NCBI RefSeq assembly: GCF_029873475.1
Contig: NZ_CP123499.1
Coordinates: 2,976,001 to 3,040,000 of the forward strand
DNA from: Arsenophonus sp. aPb
GTDB taxonomy: Bacteria; Pseudomonadota; Gammaproteobacteria; Enterobacterales; Enterobacteriaceae
Reading direction: 5' to 3'
Length of the DNA stretch: 64,000 bases
Shown here: positions 21,510-30,188 of the stretch, in pieces
Numbering within the stretch: position 1 is the stretch's first letter
Layout: every line of letters starts with the position of its first letter
The notes under the pieces: model-generated
Databases searched by the model: none
What the model saw: the letters and a program-made list of their open reading frames with translations, nothing else
What the model was told of the DNA's origin: nothing
Program-made: the position numbers and the translations under genes

Positions 21510-21806
21510 TTACTTAACTGCTTCTTTCAGTGATTTTCCAGCAACAAATACTGGCACATTAGCCGCTTCAATTTTGAGTTCTGCACCTGTTTTAGGATTA
21601 CGACCAATACGCGCTGCACGATGATTAGTCCTAAAAGTACCAAAACCAACGAATTGAACTTGCTCACCTTCTTTCAGTGCATCTGTAATACATTCGATGA
21701 GTGCTTCTAACGCATTTTTAGCTTGAGTCTTATTTAGGTTTGCTTTTTGCATGACATATTGAACTACATCACCCTTTTTCATGGTCTCATTTACAGTCTT
21801 ATTCAT
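21510..21806 (-). CDS. hupA: DNA-binding protein HU-alpha
   Basis: A nucleoid protein of the HU family with the DNA-binding arm GTFRTNHRAARIGRNPKTGAE and the C-terminal AANVPVFVAGKSLKEAVK. HU dimers bend DNA and shape the nucleoid. From the ATG that has an AAGGA seven bases upstream, the product is 98 residues, eight longer than E. coli HU-alpha. Starting at the next Met would give exactly 90 but lacks a good ribosome binding site. The first helix also differs from E. coli. Confidence 0.93.
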   Translation of the reverse strand: MNKTVNETMKKGDVVQYVMQKANLNKTQAKNALEALIECITDALKEGEQVQFVGFGTFRTNHRAARIGRNPKTGAELKIEAANVPVFVAGKSLKEAVK

Positions 21807-22003
21807 AAGTTATCCTTACACAGTGTGTTTATCATTTGCATAGCATCGAGTACGTTGGATATGTAGAACTTATTAATTCTTAATATACGTCCCGAAAGCA
21901 CTCCTCTCCGCCTTCACTGTAGAACATAGTATGGGCGAATGTGAAGCGTTAAAAGTCAGCATTTATGGTACCAAATCACGTTTTTAAACACTATGAACGG
22001 AAA

Positions 22004-22591
22004 TTAGGTAACCTTAATGCCAATATTGCTGATCCCGACTTCACGGAGGTCGGATTTTAATCCTTTAATCAGCGCTACATCCCGCTCTCCACAAGCGGTA
22101 AGTAAACGGTAAATCTCCCATTGAATATCCCATTCTTCTTCAATGGTAAGCAATTCTTTCAGTTCTTCATCAGACATCTCTTTACCTGTCCGAGTCATCT
22201 CAAACATTGCGATAGTTCGAATCGAAATTTTACTTACTTCAATAGCACCGTCTAATGTTTCCCCACTTAAGTAAGAATGAATTATTTCACTTAAAGCGAT
22301 ACATGCATCAATAGCGGGATGGACCCCGTATATATCAAAATTATTTGCGACGGGAATAATTTCCTCTAATTTTTCCAACTGATTATCAAAATCAATTTTA
22401 CTATCTTTAATAATCAGCGATTCCCAGATTAAATCTAAAATAATACGATAACGTATTGGATTTAAAAAGCTCGTTTGTTTACAAAATAATTGATAATTAG
22501 GATACATACGCTCACACAAACAAGCCATGAAAGTAATATGCTGCCAACTATTTAATTTTGCCAACCTCAAATGAATGGGGTTTCTTAGCAT
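22004..22591 (-). CDS. yjaG: YjaG family protein (DUF416)
   Basis: A 195-residue protein of unknown function, similar throughout to E. coli YjaG (NPIHLRL, WQHITFMACLCERMYPNY, YGVHPAIDACIALSE and TGKEMSDEELKE blocks). It is predicted soluble, helical and acidic. I chose the ATG at 22591 over the TTG one codon earlier because the E. coli protein starts at the same place. It lies between nfi and hupA, as in E. coli. Confidence 0.88.
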   Translation of the reverse strand: MLRNPIHLRLAKLNSWQHITFMACLCERMYPNYQLFCKQTSFLNPIRYRIILDLIWESLIIKDSKIDFDNQLEKLEEIIPVANNFDIYGVHPAIDACIALSEIIHSYLSGETLDGAIEVSKISIRTIAMFEMTRTGKEMSDEELKELLTIEEEWDIQWEIYRLLTACGERDVALIKGLKSDLREVGISNIGIKVT

Positions 22592-22664
22592 CAATTTCTA
22601 CTCACTTACGTTTTACGCTGAAGTTTACCTGAAAATCAACAGGTTCCACATATTTTAACTTTAA

Positions 22665-23333
22665 TTATGCCAAATTCTGTTTCATTCGATTAAAAAACGC
22701 TCTATTAGAAGCGATTCCATCAGCCCAACGAGTAGGTTCAGGTAAACGATAACCTTTAATACAACGCTTAACCCATAATAGTGAAGCGTTTAAACTGATT
22801 TTATGCCCAGGTGAGATATAAAGTGGTTTACATCTTTTTTTACTACGAAATACCCAACCAATTTGTTCATTATTATCATTCAATGGTTGGCAGCTTTCCA
22901 CTATTTCATCTAAAGCCTCATGGTGACCACATAGACGTTTTTTTGCTATACCAATCGTTGGGATATCTAATAAAAGACCCAAATGACTAGCAACACCAAA
23001 ACGACGAGGATGGGCAATGCCTTGTCCATCAACCATAATAAGATCAGGCTTATATTGCAGTTTTTCCCAAACAGCCAGTAGTGCAGGATACTCTCGAAAA
23101 GAGAGTAAACCTGGAATATAAGGGAATTCAGTCGGTATACGAGCAATATGATATTCAACAATAGCAAGTGAAGGCCAACGCATAACAACCATTGCGGCTC
23201 GGGTTATACTACCTTTTTCTTCAAATCCAACATCAGCACCAGCAATAAGATTAGGAATAGCAAAATTATCTGTAAGAATAATTTGTTTAGCTTTTATGGT
23301 CTGTTCCTGACGTAATAATTTGGTATCAATCAT
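22665..23333 (-). CDS. nfi: Endonuclease V (deoxyinosine 3' endonuclease)
   Basis: A 222-residue repair enzyme that cuts the second phosphodiester bond 3' of deoxyinosine and other deaminated bases. It shows the conserved GADVGFEE segment (metal-binding aspartate near residue 35), the FRE...PALL block and MVDGQGIAHPRRFGVASHLG near 100-119. Length equals E. coli Nfi (223). It lies between hemE and yjaG. Confidence 0.94.
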   Translation of the reverse strand: MIDTKLLRQEQTIKAKQIILTDNFAIPNLIAGADVGFEEKGSITRAAMVVMRWPSLAIVEYHIARIPTEFPYIPGLLSFREYPALLAVWEKLQYKPDLIMVDGQGIAHPRRFGVASHLGLLLDIPTIGIAKKRLCGHHEALDEIVESCQPLNDNNEQIGWVFRSKKRCKPLYISPGHKISLNASLLWVKRCIKGYRLPEPTRWADGIASNRAFFNRMKQNLA

Positions 23334-23508
23334 ATTTATTTTTACTTAAAAAAATTTTATATAAATATATTTTATTATTTGTTTTATAACACAAAATATA
23401 AAAAAATATATTCAAATAATTGTAAATATTCAATTTGGATTTAATAAACAATAAAAAAATATAACAATTATTATTTATTAGCATTTTCTTTCTTTGGATA
23501 AACCTTAC

Positions 23509-24573
23509 TTATTGTTGATATTGTTCTGATAATTTGTGTACTGAATTAATAAAATTTTTAACATGTTCAGGTGGAATGTCCTGATGAATGCCATGACCTA
23601 AATTAAATACATGGCCACTTCCTTGACCAAATTGCTTTAAAATTGTTTTAACTTCAAGCTCAATACGTTCTTTTGATGCATACAATATAGAAGGATCCAT
23701 ATTTCCCTGTAAAGCCACCTTATCTCCTACACGAGAGCGAGCCTCTTCAATATCTGTCATCCAGTCGATACCTAACGCGTCACAACCGGTCGCAGCCATT
23801 GCTTCTAACCATTGGCCACCACCTTTAGTAAATAATGTTATCGGAACTTTACGGCCTTCATGTTCTCGCAATAGAGCATCAATAATTTGATGCATGTAAT
23901 GTAATGAAAATTGATAATAATCACGTCCAGTTAATACACCACCCCAAGTATCAAAAATCATCACTGATTGAGCACCTGACTGTATCTGAGCATTTAAATA
24001 AAGAATGACACTTTGCGCCAATTTATCCAATAATAAATGTAACGTTTTTGGCTCGGTATACATCAGCTTCTTAATGCGGGTAAAAGCCTTACTACTTCCT
24101 CCTTCGACCATATAAGTTGCCAATGTCCATGGACTACCAGAAAAACCGATTAATGGCACTTTGCCTTGTAACGCCTTGCGAATAGCGCGTATTGCATTCA
24201 TTACGTAAACCAATTCTTGTTCTGGATCAGGAATTGGCAGTTTCTCTATATCAGCTAAACAACCAATAGGACGCTGGAACCTAGGCCCTTCTCCTACTGA
24301 AAAATAGAGACCTAGCCCCATCGCATCAGGAATAGTAAGAATATCTGAAAAAAGAATCGCCGCATCTAATGGAAAACGATGTAGAGGTTGTAATGTCACT
24401 TCACAGGCTAACTCGGTATTTTTGCATAGTGAGAGAAAATCACCAGCTTGCTCACGAATTTTTCGATATTCAGGTAAATAACGACCTGCCTGACGCATCA
24501 TCCATACTGGAGTTTTATCAACAGGCTGCCGTAATAGCGCGCGTAAGTAGCGATCATTTGTTAATGCAGACAT
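23509..24573 (-). CDS. hemE: Uroporphyrinogen decarboxylase
   Basis: A 354-residue enzyme, the E. coli length, that decarboxylates uroporphyrinogen III to coproporphyrinogen III in haem synthesis. The signature RQAGRYLPEYR lies near residues 27-37 and the second signature GFSGSPWTLATYMVEGG near 143-159. I chose the ATG at 24573 (protein MSALTNDRYL) because it has GGAG six bases upstream and matches the family start, although the frame is open further upstream. It follows nudC, as in E. coli. Confidence 0.96.
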   Translation of the reverse strand: MSALTNDRYLRALLRQPVDKTPVWMMRQAGRYLPEYRKIREQAGDFLSLCKNTELACEVTLQPLHRFPLDAAILFSDILTIPDAMGLGLYFSVGEGPRFQRPIGCLADIEKLPIPDPEQELVYVMNAIRAIRKALQGKVPLIGFSGSPWTLATYMVEGGSSKAFTRIKKLMYTEPKTLHLLLDKLAQSVILYLNAQIQSGAQSVMIFDTWGGVLTGRDYYQFSLHYMHQIIDALLREHEGRKVPITLFTKGGGQWLEAMAATGCDALGIDWMTDIEEARSRVGDKVALQGNMDPSILYASKERIELEVKTILKQFGQGSGHVFNLGHGIHQDIPPEHVKNFINSVHKLSEQYQQ

Positions 24574-24680
24574 TATTAGCTCCATTAAATGGCAATGAGA
24601 AATTGCCATTATCATCGTGTATTTGCCTTTTTATTGTTGCCTAGATGCGCAACAACTTAGTTATAGTGTGATTAATATTG

Positions 24681-25472
24681 TTATTTATATAAGTCATTAT
24701 TCTCTTGTCGACATAAAGCCAGTGTATCTTCAATCAAACGGCGAGCAATGGTATCAGGAGGCGGTATTAGCGGTAATTTATTATGATGATACCAGTCCGC
24801 ACTAATTAACTCATCAGGATTGGCCTGTATTTTACCACTCGCATAATCAGCTAAAAAACCGATCATTAATGAATGAGGAAAAGGCCATGGTTGGGAAGCA
24901 ATATAACGAATATTGCTAATTTCAATATTACTTTCTTCTTTTACTTCCCTTTTCACCGCTTCTTCAATCGTTTCACCTAGTTCAACAAATCCTGCTAATA
25001 CAGTAAATATTGGCTTTTTTTTATGACGCCGATGTTGTGCTAATAAGATATGATCAGCACGCCGAATAGCAACAATAATACAGGGTGCAATTTGCGGATA
25101 ATAGCGCTCATGACAATGACCACATAAACATGCCCATTCGGTTAAGCTAGTTGTCATTTTGTTGCCGCAATAGCCACAATAATGGTGCGAACGATAAAAT
25201 TCTGCCAGTTGAATACCACGTCCAACCAGTTTAAATAGCCCCTCATCTTCATTTGCAATCCGTCGTGGTGAACACATATCCGTTGGTGATTTTGCCATAA
25301 TTAACCAAATCGTTTCCGCCTGCCATTCACCAATAGGGAGAGCCTCTTTTCCTATTAATGACCAGAATTGGGCTGAACCTTTCGGTAAGTCACCCTTTGG
25401 TAACCAAATTCGACCGCCAGCACTAACAACCCACCAACCTGTTTCTGTTCCGGTTAATTGTTTTCTAATCAT
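24681..25472 (-). CDS. nudC: NAD-capped RNA hydrolase / NADH pyrophosphatase
   Basis: A 263-residue Nudix enzyme that removes NAD caps from RNA and cleaves NADH. The zinc ribbon uses C99, C102, C117 and C120. The Nudix box spans about 161-183 with E176, E179 and E180 intact, and the NADH-family motif SQPWPFPHS lies at 193-201. The Nudix glycine before the final hydrophobic residue is replaced by Asn182 (SNI instead of SGI), which is unusual. It is divergent from thiC; E. coli rsd, which lies between them there, is absent. Confidence 0.94.
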   Translation of the reverse strand: MIRKQLTGTETGWWVVSAGGRIWLPKGDLPKGSAQFWSLIGKEALPIGEWQAETIWLIMAKSPTDMCSPRRIANEDEGLFKLVGRGIQLAEFYRSHHYCGYCGNKMTTSLTEWACLCGHCHERYYPQIAPCIIVAIRRADHILLAQHRRHKKKPIFTVLAGFVELGETIEEAVKREVKEESNIEISNIRYIASQPWPFPHSLMIGFLADYASGKIQANPDELISADWYHHNKLPLIPPPDTIARRLIEDTLALCRQENNDLYK

Positions 25473-25614
25473 ATAACTCAGTTCTTCTATATCTTATTTA
25501 TTGGTGAATTTTAAATGTATGTCTTGCTTGATCCTAGTTAATATAGGCTAACCCATTTTCATCAATATCGAGTAACTATTCTGTTTAACGGCTATTTAAT
25601 GAAGAAGTTATCCA

Positions 25615-25644
25615 TTGCAGTTTTCATTATCTCTCTTATATACT
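25615..25644 (+). promoter_or_regulatory. Putative promoter of the thiCEFSGH operon
   Basis: TTGCAG (-35, 25615-25620) and TATACT (-10, 25639-25644) are spaced by 18 bases. The riboswitch begins eight bases after the -10, the distance expected for a start just ahead of the aptamer. Confidence 0.65.
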
Positions 25645-25651
25645 GGCATTA

Positions 25652-25757
25652 TCTTGTCGGAGTGCCTAGTAGGTTCAACATTATCTACAGGCTGAGACCG
25701 TTAATTCGGGATCCGCGGAACCTGATCAGGCTAATACCTGCGAAGGGAACAAGAGTA
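25652..25757 (+). promoter_or_regulatory. TPP riboswitch (THI element)
   Basis: The aptamer contains the conserved parts in order: TTGTCGGAGTGCC, GGCTGAGACCGTTAATTCGG, GATCCGCGGAACCTGATCAGG, CTAATACCTGCGAAGGGAAC and AAGAG. It lies 140 bases upstream of thiC. In E. coli the thiC riboswitch lowers both translation and transcription when thiamine pyrophosphate binds. The region after the aptamer (25758-25897) shows no strong terminator, which favours control at translation. Confidence 0.95.
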
Positions 25758-25897
25758 ATCAACCTGCGATTTTGACTTATCAAAAGTAAGTAGCGCAATT
25801 ATTATACTATTACTCTCACCGAGCTCCAGACAAGCAATTTCTCAATACAATTTATCTCTTTTATGTGAACTCTTTGTAATGATTTTAGGAATTTGCT

Positions 25898-27832
25898 ATG
25901 TCTAAGAATATTATTGCAACCAGTGATATTGGCGTTAAAACAAATACCAGTTCCCTACGAAAAGCACAACGAGAAGCGGCACAACGTTTTCTCGATAACC
26001 TACAAAATATCAGTTTTCCCCACTCAAAACGGATCTATTTAACAGGTTATCACTATAATACCCAAGTTCCTATGCGTGAAATTCAACTTTCTCCGACCTT
26101 GGTTGGTGGTACAAAAGATAATCCTTTGTTTGAAAAGAATGAGGCAATACCTGTTTATGATACTTCAGGTGCCTATGGCGATCCTGATATCACAGTGGAT
26201 ATTAAAGTAGGTTTAAAAAAATGCCGCCAACATTGGATTTCCGATCGCAATGATACTGAGCCAGTTAAAAAGCCCAGCTCTTATTTTACCCAACAACGAC
26301 TCGCTGATGTCGGATTGAATCATCTACGTTTCAATTACCGACCACAACCATTAAGGGCCAAAAGCGGAAAAAGAGTCACGCAATTGCACTATGCTCGTCA
26401 AGGGATAATCACACCTGAAATGGAATTTATTGCGATCCGCGAAAATATGGGACGGGAGCGTATCAATAGTAAAATATTAACTCAACAGCATCCTGGTCAA
26501 AGCTTTAGTGCTACTCTGCCAAACAACATTACCCCTGAATTTGTTCGACAAGAAGTTGCTGCTGGACGTGCCATTATTCCAGCCAATATTAACCATCCTG
26601 AATCCGAGCCAATGATTATTGGCCGAAATTTTTTGGTGAAAGTCAATGCTAATATCGGCAATTCCTCCGTAACTTCATCAATTGAAGAAGAAATTGAAAA
26701 ACTAATTTGGGCAACACATTGGGGAGCAGATACCGTTATGGATTTATCGACCGGCCGTTACATCCATGAAACGAGAGAATGGCTGTTGCGTAATAGCCCT
26801 GTTCCCATTGGTACAGTGCCAATCTACCAAGCATTGGAAAAAGTTAATGGCGTTGCAGAAAATTTGAGCTGGGAAATATTTCGCGACACCCTTCTTGAGC
26901 AAGCCGAACAAGGTGTAGATTATTTTACTATCCATGCCGGTGTTTTATTACGTTATGTACCAATGACCGCCAATCGATTAACCGGTATTGTTTCTCGCGG
27001 TGGCTCAATTATGGCGAAATGGTGTTTATCCCATCATCAGGAAAACTTTTTGTATAGCCATTTCGAGGAAATCTGTGCAATCTGTGCCGCTTATGATGTC
27101 TCTTTGTCCCTTGGCGATGGATTACGACCTGGCTCTTTACAAGACGCCAATGATGAAGCGCAATTTGCTGAATTATATACATTAGGCGAATTAACTAAGA
27201 TAGCCTGGCAACATGATGTTCAAGTTATGATTGAAGGCCCTGGTCATATCCCAATGCAAATGATCCGCCGTAATATGACGGAAGAATTAACCCATTGTCA
27301 TGAAGCGCCATTCTATACTTTAGGGCCTTTAACCACCGATATCGCGCCAGGTTATGATCATATTACCTCAGGTATCGGTGCGGCTTTAATTGGTTGGTTT
27401 GGTTGTGCCATGCTCTGTTATGTTACACCAAAAGAACATTTAGGCTTACCTAATAAAGAAGATGTAAAACAAGGTCTTATCACCTATAAAATTGCCGCCC
27501 ATGCTGCTGATCTCGCCAAAGGCCATCCTGGGGCGCAAATTCGAGATAACGCCTTATCTAAAGCACGATTTGAGTTCCGCTGGCAAGATCAATTTAATCT
27601 CGCTCTCGATCCTGAAACCGCACGTGCCTACCATGATGAAACACTGCCACAAGCAGCGGGTAAAGTGGCCCATTTTTGCTCAATGTGTGGCCCTAAATTT
27701 TGCTCAATGAAAATTTCGCAAGAAGTCCGTGAACATGCCGCACAAATGGCACATATGTCGACAACATTTCGCGCCCAGGGCAGTGAGCTATACCACAGCA
27801 TGGAGACGATTTCCGATGACAAAATGGCCTGA
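25898..27832 (+). CDS. thiC: Phosphomethylpyrimidine synthase
   Basis: A 644-residue radical SAM enzyme (631 in E. coli) that turns aminoimidazole ribotide into HMP phosphate, the pyrimidine half of thiamine. The C-terminal [4Fe-4S] motif CSMCGPKFC (C594, C597, C602) is intact, as are TVMDLSTGRYIH and EGPGHIPM. AGGAA precedes the ATG. It is the first gene of the thiCEFSGH operon downstream of a TPP riboswitch, and thiE overlaps its end by 17 bases. Confidence 0.97.
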   Translation: MSKNIIATSDIGVKTNTSSLRKAQREAAQRFLDNLQNISFPHSKRIYLTGYHYNTQVPMREIQLSPTLVGGTKDNPLFEKNEAIPVYDTSGAYGDPDITVDIKVGLKKCRQHWISDRNDTEPVKKPSSYFTQQRLADVGLNHLRFNYRPQPLRAKSGKRVTQLHYARQGIITPEMEFIAIRENMGRERINSKILTQQHPGQSFSATLPNNITPEFVRQEVAAGRAIIPANINHPESEPMIIGRNFLVKVNANIGNSSVTSSIEEEIEKLIWATHWGADTVMDLSTGRYIHETREWLLRNSPVPIGTVPIYQALEKVNGVAENLSWEIFRDTLLEQAEQGVDYFTIHAGVLLRYVPMTANRLTGIVSRGGSIMAKWCLSHHQENFLYSHFEEICAICAAYDVSLSLGDGLRPGSLQDANDEAQFAELYTLGELTKIAWQHDVQVMIEGPGHIPMQMIRRNMTEELTHCHEAPFYTLGPLTTDIAPGYDHITSGIGAALIGWFGCAMLCYVTPKEHLGLPNKEDVKQGLITYKIAAHAADLAKGHPGAQIRDNALSKARFEFRWQDQFNLALDPETARAYHDETLPQAAGKVAHFCSMCGPKFCSMKISQEVREHAAQMAHMSTTFRAQGSELYHSMETISDDKMA

Positions 27833-28469
27833 GCACGCATTTGCATCGACAGAACAAAAACTTGGTCTGTATCCAGTTGTTGATTCTGTCGAGTGGATAA
27901 AGCGTTTGCTAAACGTCGGCGTTACCACTGTTCAATTAAGGATCAAAGATCCATTAGCCAACAACCTTGAAGCAGATATTAAGCAGGCAATTATGCTAAG
28001 CCAGCGATATCAAGCTCGCCTATTTATTAATGATTATTGGCAATTAGCTATAAAACATGGTGCCTACGGCGTCCATTTGGGGCAAGAGGATATTAATTTC
28101 GCTGATCTAAATCGCCTACAAAAAGCGGGCTTGCGCTTAGGGATTTCAACTCATAATCAACAAGAACTCGCCAGGGCAAAGCAGTTAAGACCCTCTTATA
28201 TTGCATTAGGCCATATTTTTCCTACTAGCACAAAATTAATGTCTTCCTCACCGCAAGGATTAATCAGCCTAAAACAGCAAGTAAATGTCACACCAGATTA
28301 CCCAACTATTGCTATAGGCGGTATTACTTTAGCACGCGTTCCGGCAGTGCTTGCAACGGGCGTAGGAGGTATTGCAATGGTTAGTGCGATCACAAAATCT
28401 CATAGTTGGTACAAAGTTGTTACTCAGCTACTACATTTCATCGAAGGTAAGGAAATAATCCATGCTTGA
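27816..28469 (+). CDS. thiE: Thiamine-phosphate synthase
   Basis: A 217-residue TIM-barrel enzyme that joins HMP pyrophosphate and the thiazole phosphate. Family blocks include LGLYPVVDS, QLRIKD, LFINDYWQLAIKHGAYGVHLGQED and YIALGHIFPT. I chose the ATG at 27816 because it aligns with the family start and has GGAG upstream; the open frame extends further into thiC. It overlaps thiC by 17 and thiF by 8 bases, so the operon is translationally coupled. Confidence 0.96.
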   Translation: MTKWPEHAFASTEQKLGLYPVVDSVEWIKRLLNVGVTTVQLRIKDPLANNLEADIKQAIMLSQRYQARLFINDYWQLAIKHGAYGVHLGQEDINFADLNRLQKAGLRLGISTHNQQELARAKQLRPSYIALGHIFPTSTKLMSSSPQGLISLKQQVNVTPDYPTIAIGGITLARVPAVLATGVGGIAMVSAITKSHSWYKVVTQLLHFIEGKEIIHA

Positions 28470-29211
28470 TGATGCTATTTTTATGCGCTATAACCGCCAA
28501 ATATTACTTGAAGAAATCGGTTATCAAGGCCAACAAAAATTAACAACGAGCAAAGTGCTTATTGTGGGATTGGGCGGACTAGGTTCACCGGCGGCCCTGT
28601 ATTTAGCTGCTGCCGGGGTCGGCGAACTCTGGTTAGCCGATAATGATAAACTGCATATTTCAAATCTACAGCGACAAATTCTTTACCATACGCAAGATAT
28701 TTCGCAGTCTAAAGTCACATTAGCAGCAAAACAACTTAATCAGCTCAATCCACAAACCATAGTGAAAACATTTGCCAAAAAACAAAACTATCATTCCCTG
28801 CAAACGCTGGTTCGCAATACGGATTTGATATTGGATTGTACTGATAATATGTCAACTCGCCAGGCAATTAATGCGGTGTGTGTGGCGGAAAAAAAAACAC
28901 TCATTAGTGGCAGTGCATTAGGTTTCAACGGTCAATTGTTAGTTCTTGAACCTCCCTATAGCCAAGGTTGCTACGCTTGTCTTTATCCTGATATGAATGA
29001 ACCTTATCGCAACTGTCGCACGGCCGGAGTTTTAGGACCGGTTGTTGGGGTTATCGGTACACTGCAAGCCTTAGAAGCGATTAAATTATTAGTCAATTTA
29101 CCTTCCTCACTCAGTGGGAAACTGAAATTATTCGATGGTAAACAACATAGCTGGCATACCTTGCAACTTAGCAAAGCGAAAAGCTGTTTAGTTTGTGGAA
29201 GCGGGAGATAA
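28462..29211 (+). CDS. thiF: ThiS adenylyltransferase
   Basis: A 249-residue E1-like enzyme that adenylates the C-terminus of ThiS for sulphur transfer. It has the nucleotide-binding GLGGLGSPAALYLAAAG (36-52), the zinc-binding pairs CYAC (170-173) and CLVC near the C-terminus, and NCRTAGV with Cys185, which corresponds to the catalytic Cys184 of E. coli. It sits between thiE and thiS. Confidence 0.96.
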   Translation: MLDDAIFMRYNRQILLEEIGYQGQQKLTTSKVLIVGLGGLGSPAALYLAAAGVGELWLADNDKLHISNLQRQILYHTQDISQSKVTLAAKQLNQLNPQTIVKTFAKKQNYHSLQTLVRNTDLILDCTDNMSTRQAINAVCVAEKKTLISGSALGFNGQLLVLEPPYSQGCYACLYPDMNEPYRNCRTAGVLGPVVGVIGTLQALEAIKLLVNLPSSLSGKLKLFDGKQHSWHTLQLSKAKSCLVCGSGR

Positions 29212-29213
29212 AT

Positions 29214-29414
29214 ATGCACATTATGCTAAATGATCGACTAATCGAAATTAACAGTTCGATCACGATTATCCAGTTATTTGATTATCTGAAACTTAATTCG
29301 TTAGGTATTGCGCTAGCAATTAATCAGATCATTATTCCGCGTGAAAATTGGAATCATCACTATATTAACCATCAAGATAAAATCCTGTTATTCCAGGCTA
29401 TTGCCGGAGGCTAA
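29214..29414 (+). CDS. thiS: Sulphur carrier protein ThiS
   Basis: A 66-residue ubiquitin-fold protein ending in the required Gly-Gly (FQAIAGG). Its C-terminal thiocarboxylate supplies sulphur for the thiazole ring. I chose the ATG at 29214, two bases after the thiF stop, because it gives the E. coli length; the frame is open further upstream inside thiF. ALAINQIIIPRENW is the conserved centre. Confidence 0.95.
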   Translation: MHIMLNDRLIEINSSITIIQLFDYLKLNSLGIALAINQIIIPRENWNHHYINHQDKILLFQAIAGG

Positions 29415-29417
29415 TTT

Positions 29418-30188
29418 ATGTTAAAAATTGCTGATACCGTTTTTCAATCTCGTTTATTTATTGGCAGTGGAAAATTTGCTAATTCATCATTGATGACCCA
29501 AGCCATTCAAGCTTCCGGCAGTCAATTAGTCACCATGGCGATGAAACGAGTTGATTTAATCAATAAAAATGATGACATTTTGCTGCCATTACAAAAAATC
29601 GGCGTCAAATTATTACCGAATACTTCTGGTGCTAAAAATGCACAAGAAGCTTTATTTGCTGCTCGCCTAGCTCGTGATGCATTAGCCACAAATTGGATAA
29701 AATTGGAGATCCACCCCGATACAAAATATTTATTACCCGATCCGATTGAGACGTTGAAAGCGGCTGAATTGTTGGTAAAAGAAGATTTTATTGTTTTACC
29801 TTATTGTAGTGCCGATCCAGTTTTGTGCCGACATTTAGAGGAGGTTGGTTGTGCTGCTGTTATGCCCCTTGGTGCACCTATTGGTAGCAATAAAGGATTA
29901 ATTACCTATGATTTTCTACAAATCATTATTGAACAAGCCTCGATCCCGGTTGTTGTCGATGCAGGACTTGGTGCACCCAGTCATGCATTAGCCGCCTTGG
30001 AGATAGGCGCCGACGCTGTACTGGTAAATACCGCTATTGCCGTTGCTAATGATCCTGTTGCCATGGCACACGCCTTTCGTATTGCCACTGAAGCAGGTGA
30101 TATTGTACAAGCTGCCGGACTTGCAGCGCAACACCATCAAGCCGCACCCTCTAGCCCTTTAACACAATTCCTTGAGGTATTTCAATAA
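29418..30188 (+). CDS. thiG: Thiazole synthase
   Basis: A 256-residue TIM-barrel enzyme that forms the thiazole phosphate from deoxyxylulose phosphate, dehydroglycine and ThiS thiocarboxylate. Conserved parts are FIGSGKF near residue 15, LPNTSGAKNAQEA near 65-77, KLEIHPD, and DAGLGAPSHALAALEIGADAVLVNTAIA near 180-207. It begins three bases after thiS and overlaps thiH by one base. Confidence 0.96.
   Translation: MLKIADTVFQSRLFIGSGKFANSSLMTQAIQASGSQLVTMAMKRVDLINKNDDILLPLQKIGVKLLPNTSGAKNAQEALFAARLARDALATNWIKLEIHPDTKYLLPDPIETLKAAELLVKEDFIVLPYCSADPVLCRHLEEVGCAAVMPLGAPIGSNKGLITYDFLQIIIEQASIPVVVDAGLGAPSHALAALEIGADAVLVNTAIAVANDPVAMAHAFRIATEAGDIVQAAGLAAQHHQAAPSSPLTQFLEVFQ

Noticed and set aside
23334..23508. 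Extremely AT-rich nfi-hemE gap as a pseudogene remnant
   Set aside because: No frame or residual similarity can be seen. It is short and is best taken as plain intergenic sequence.
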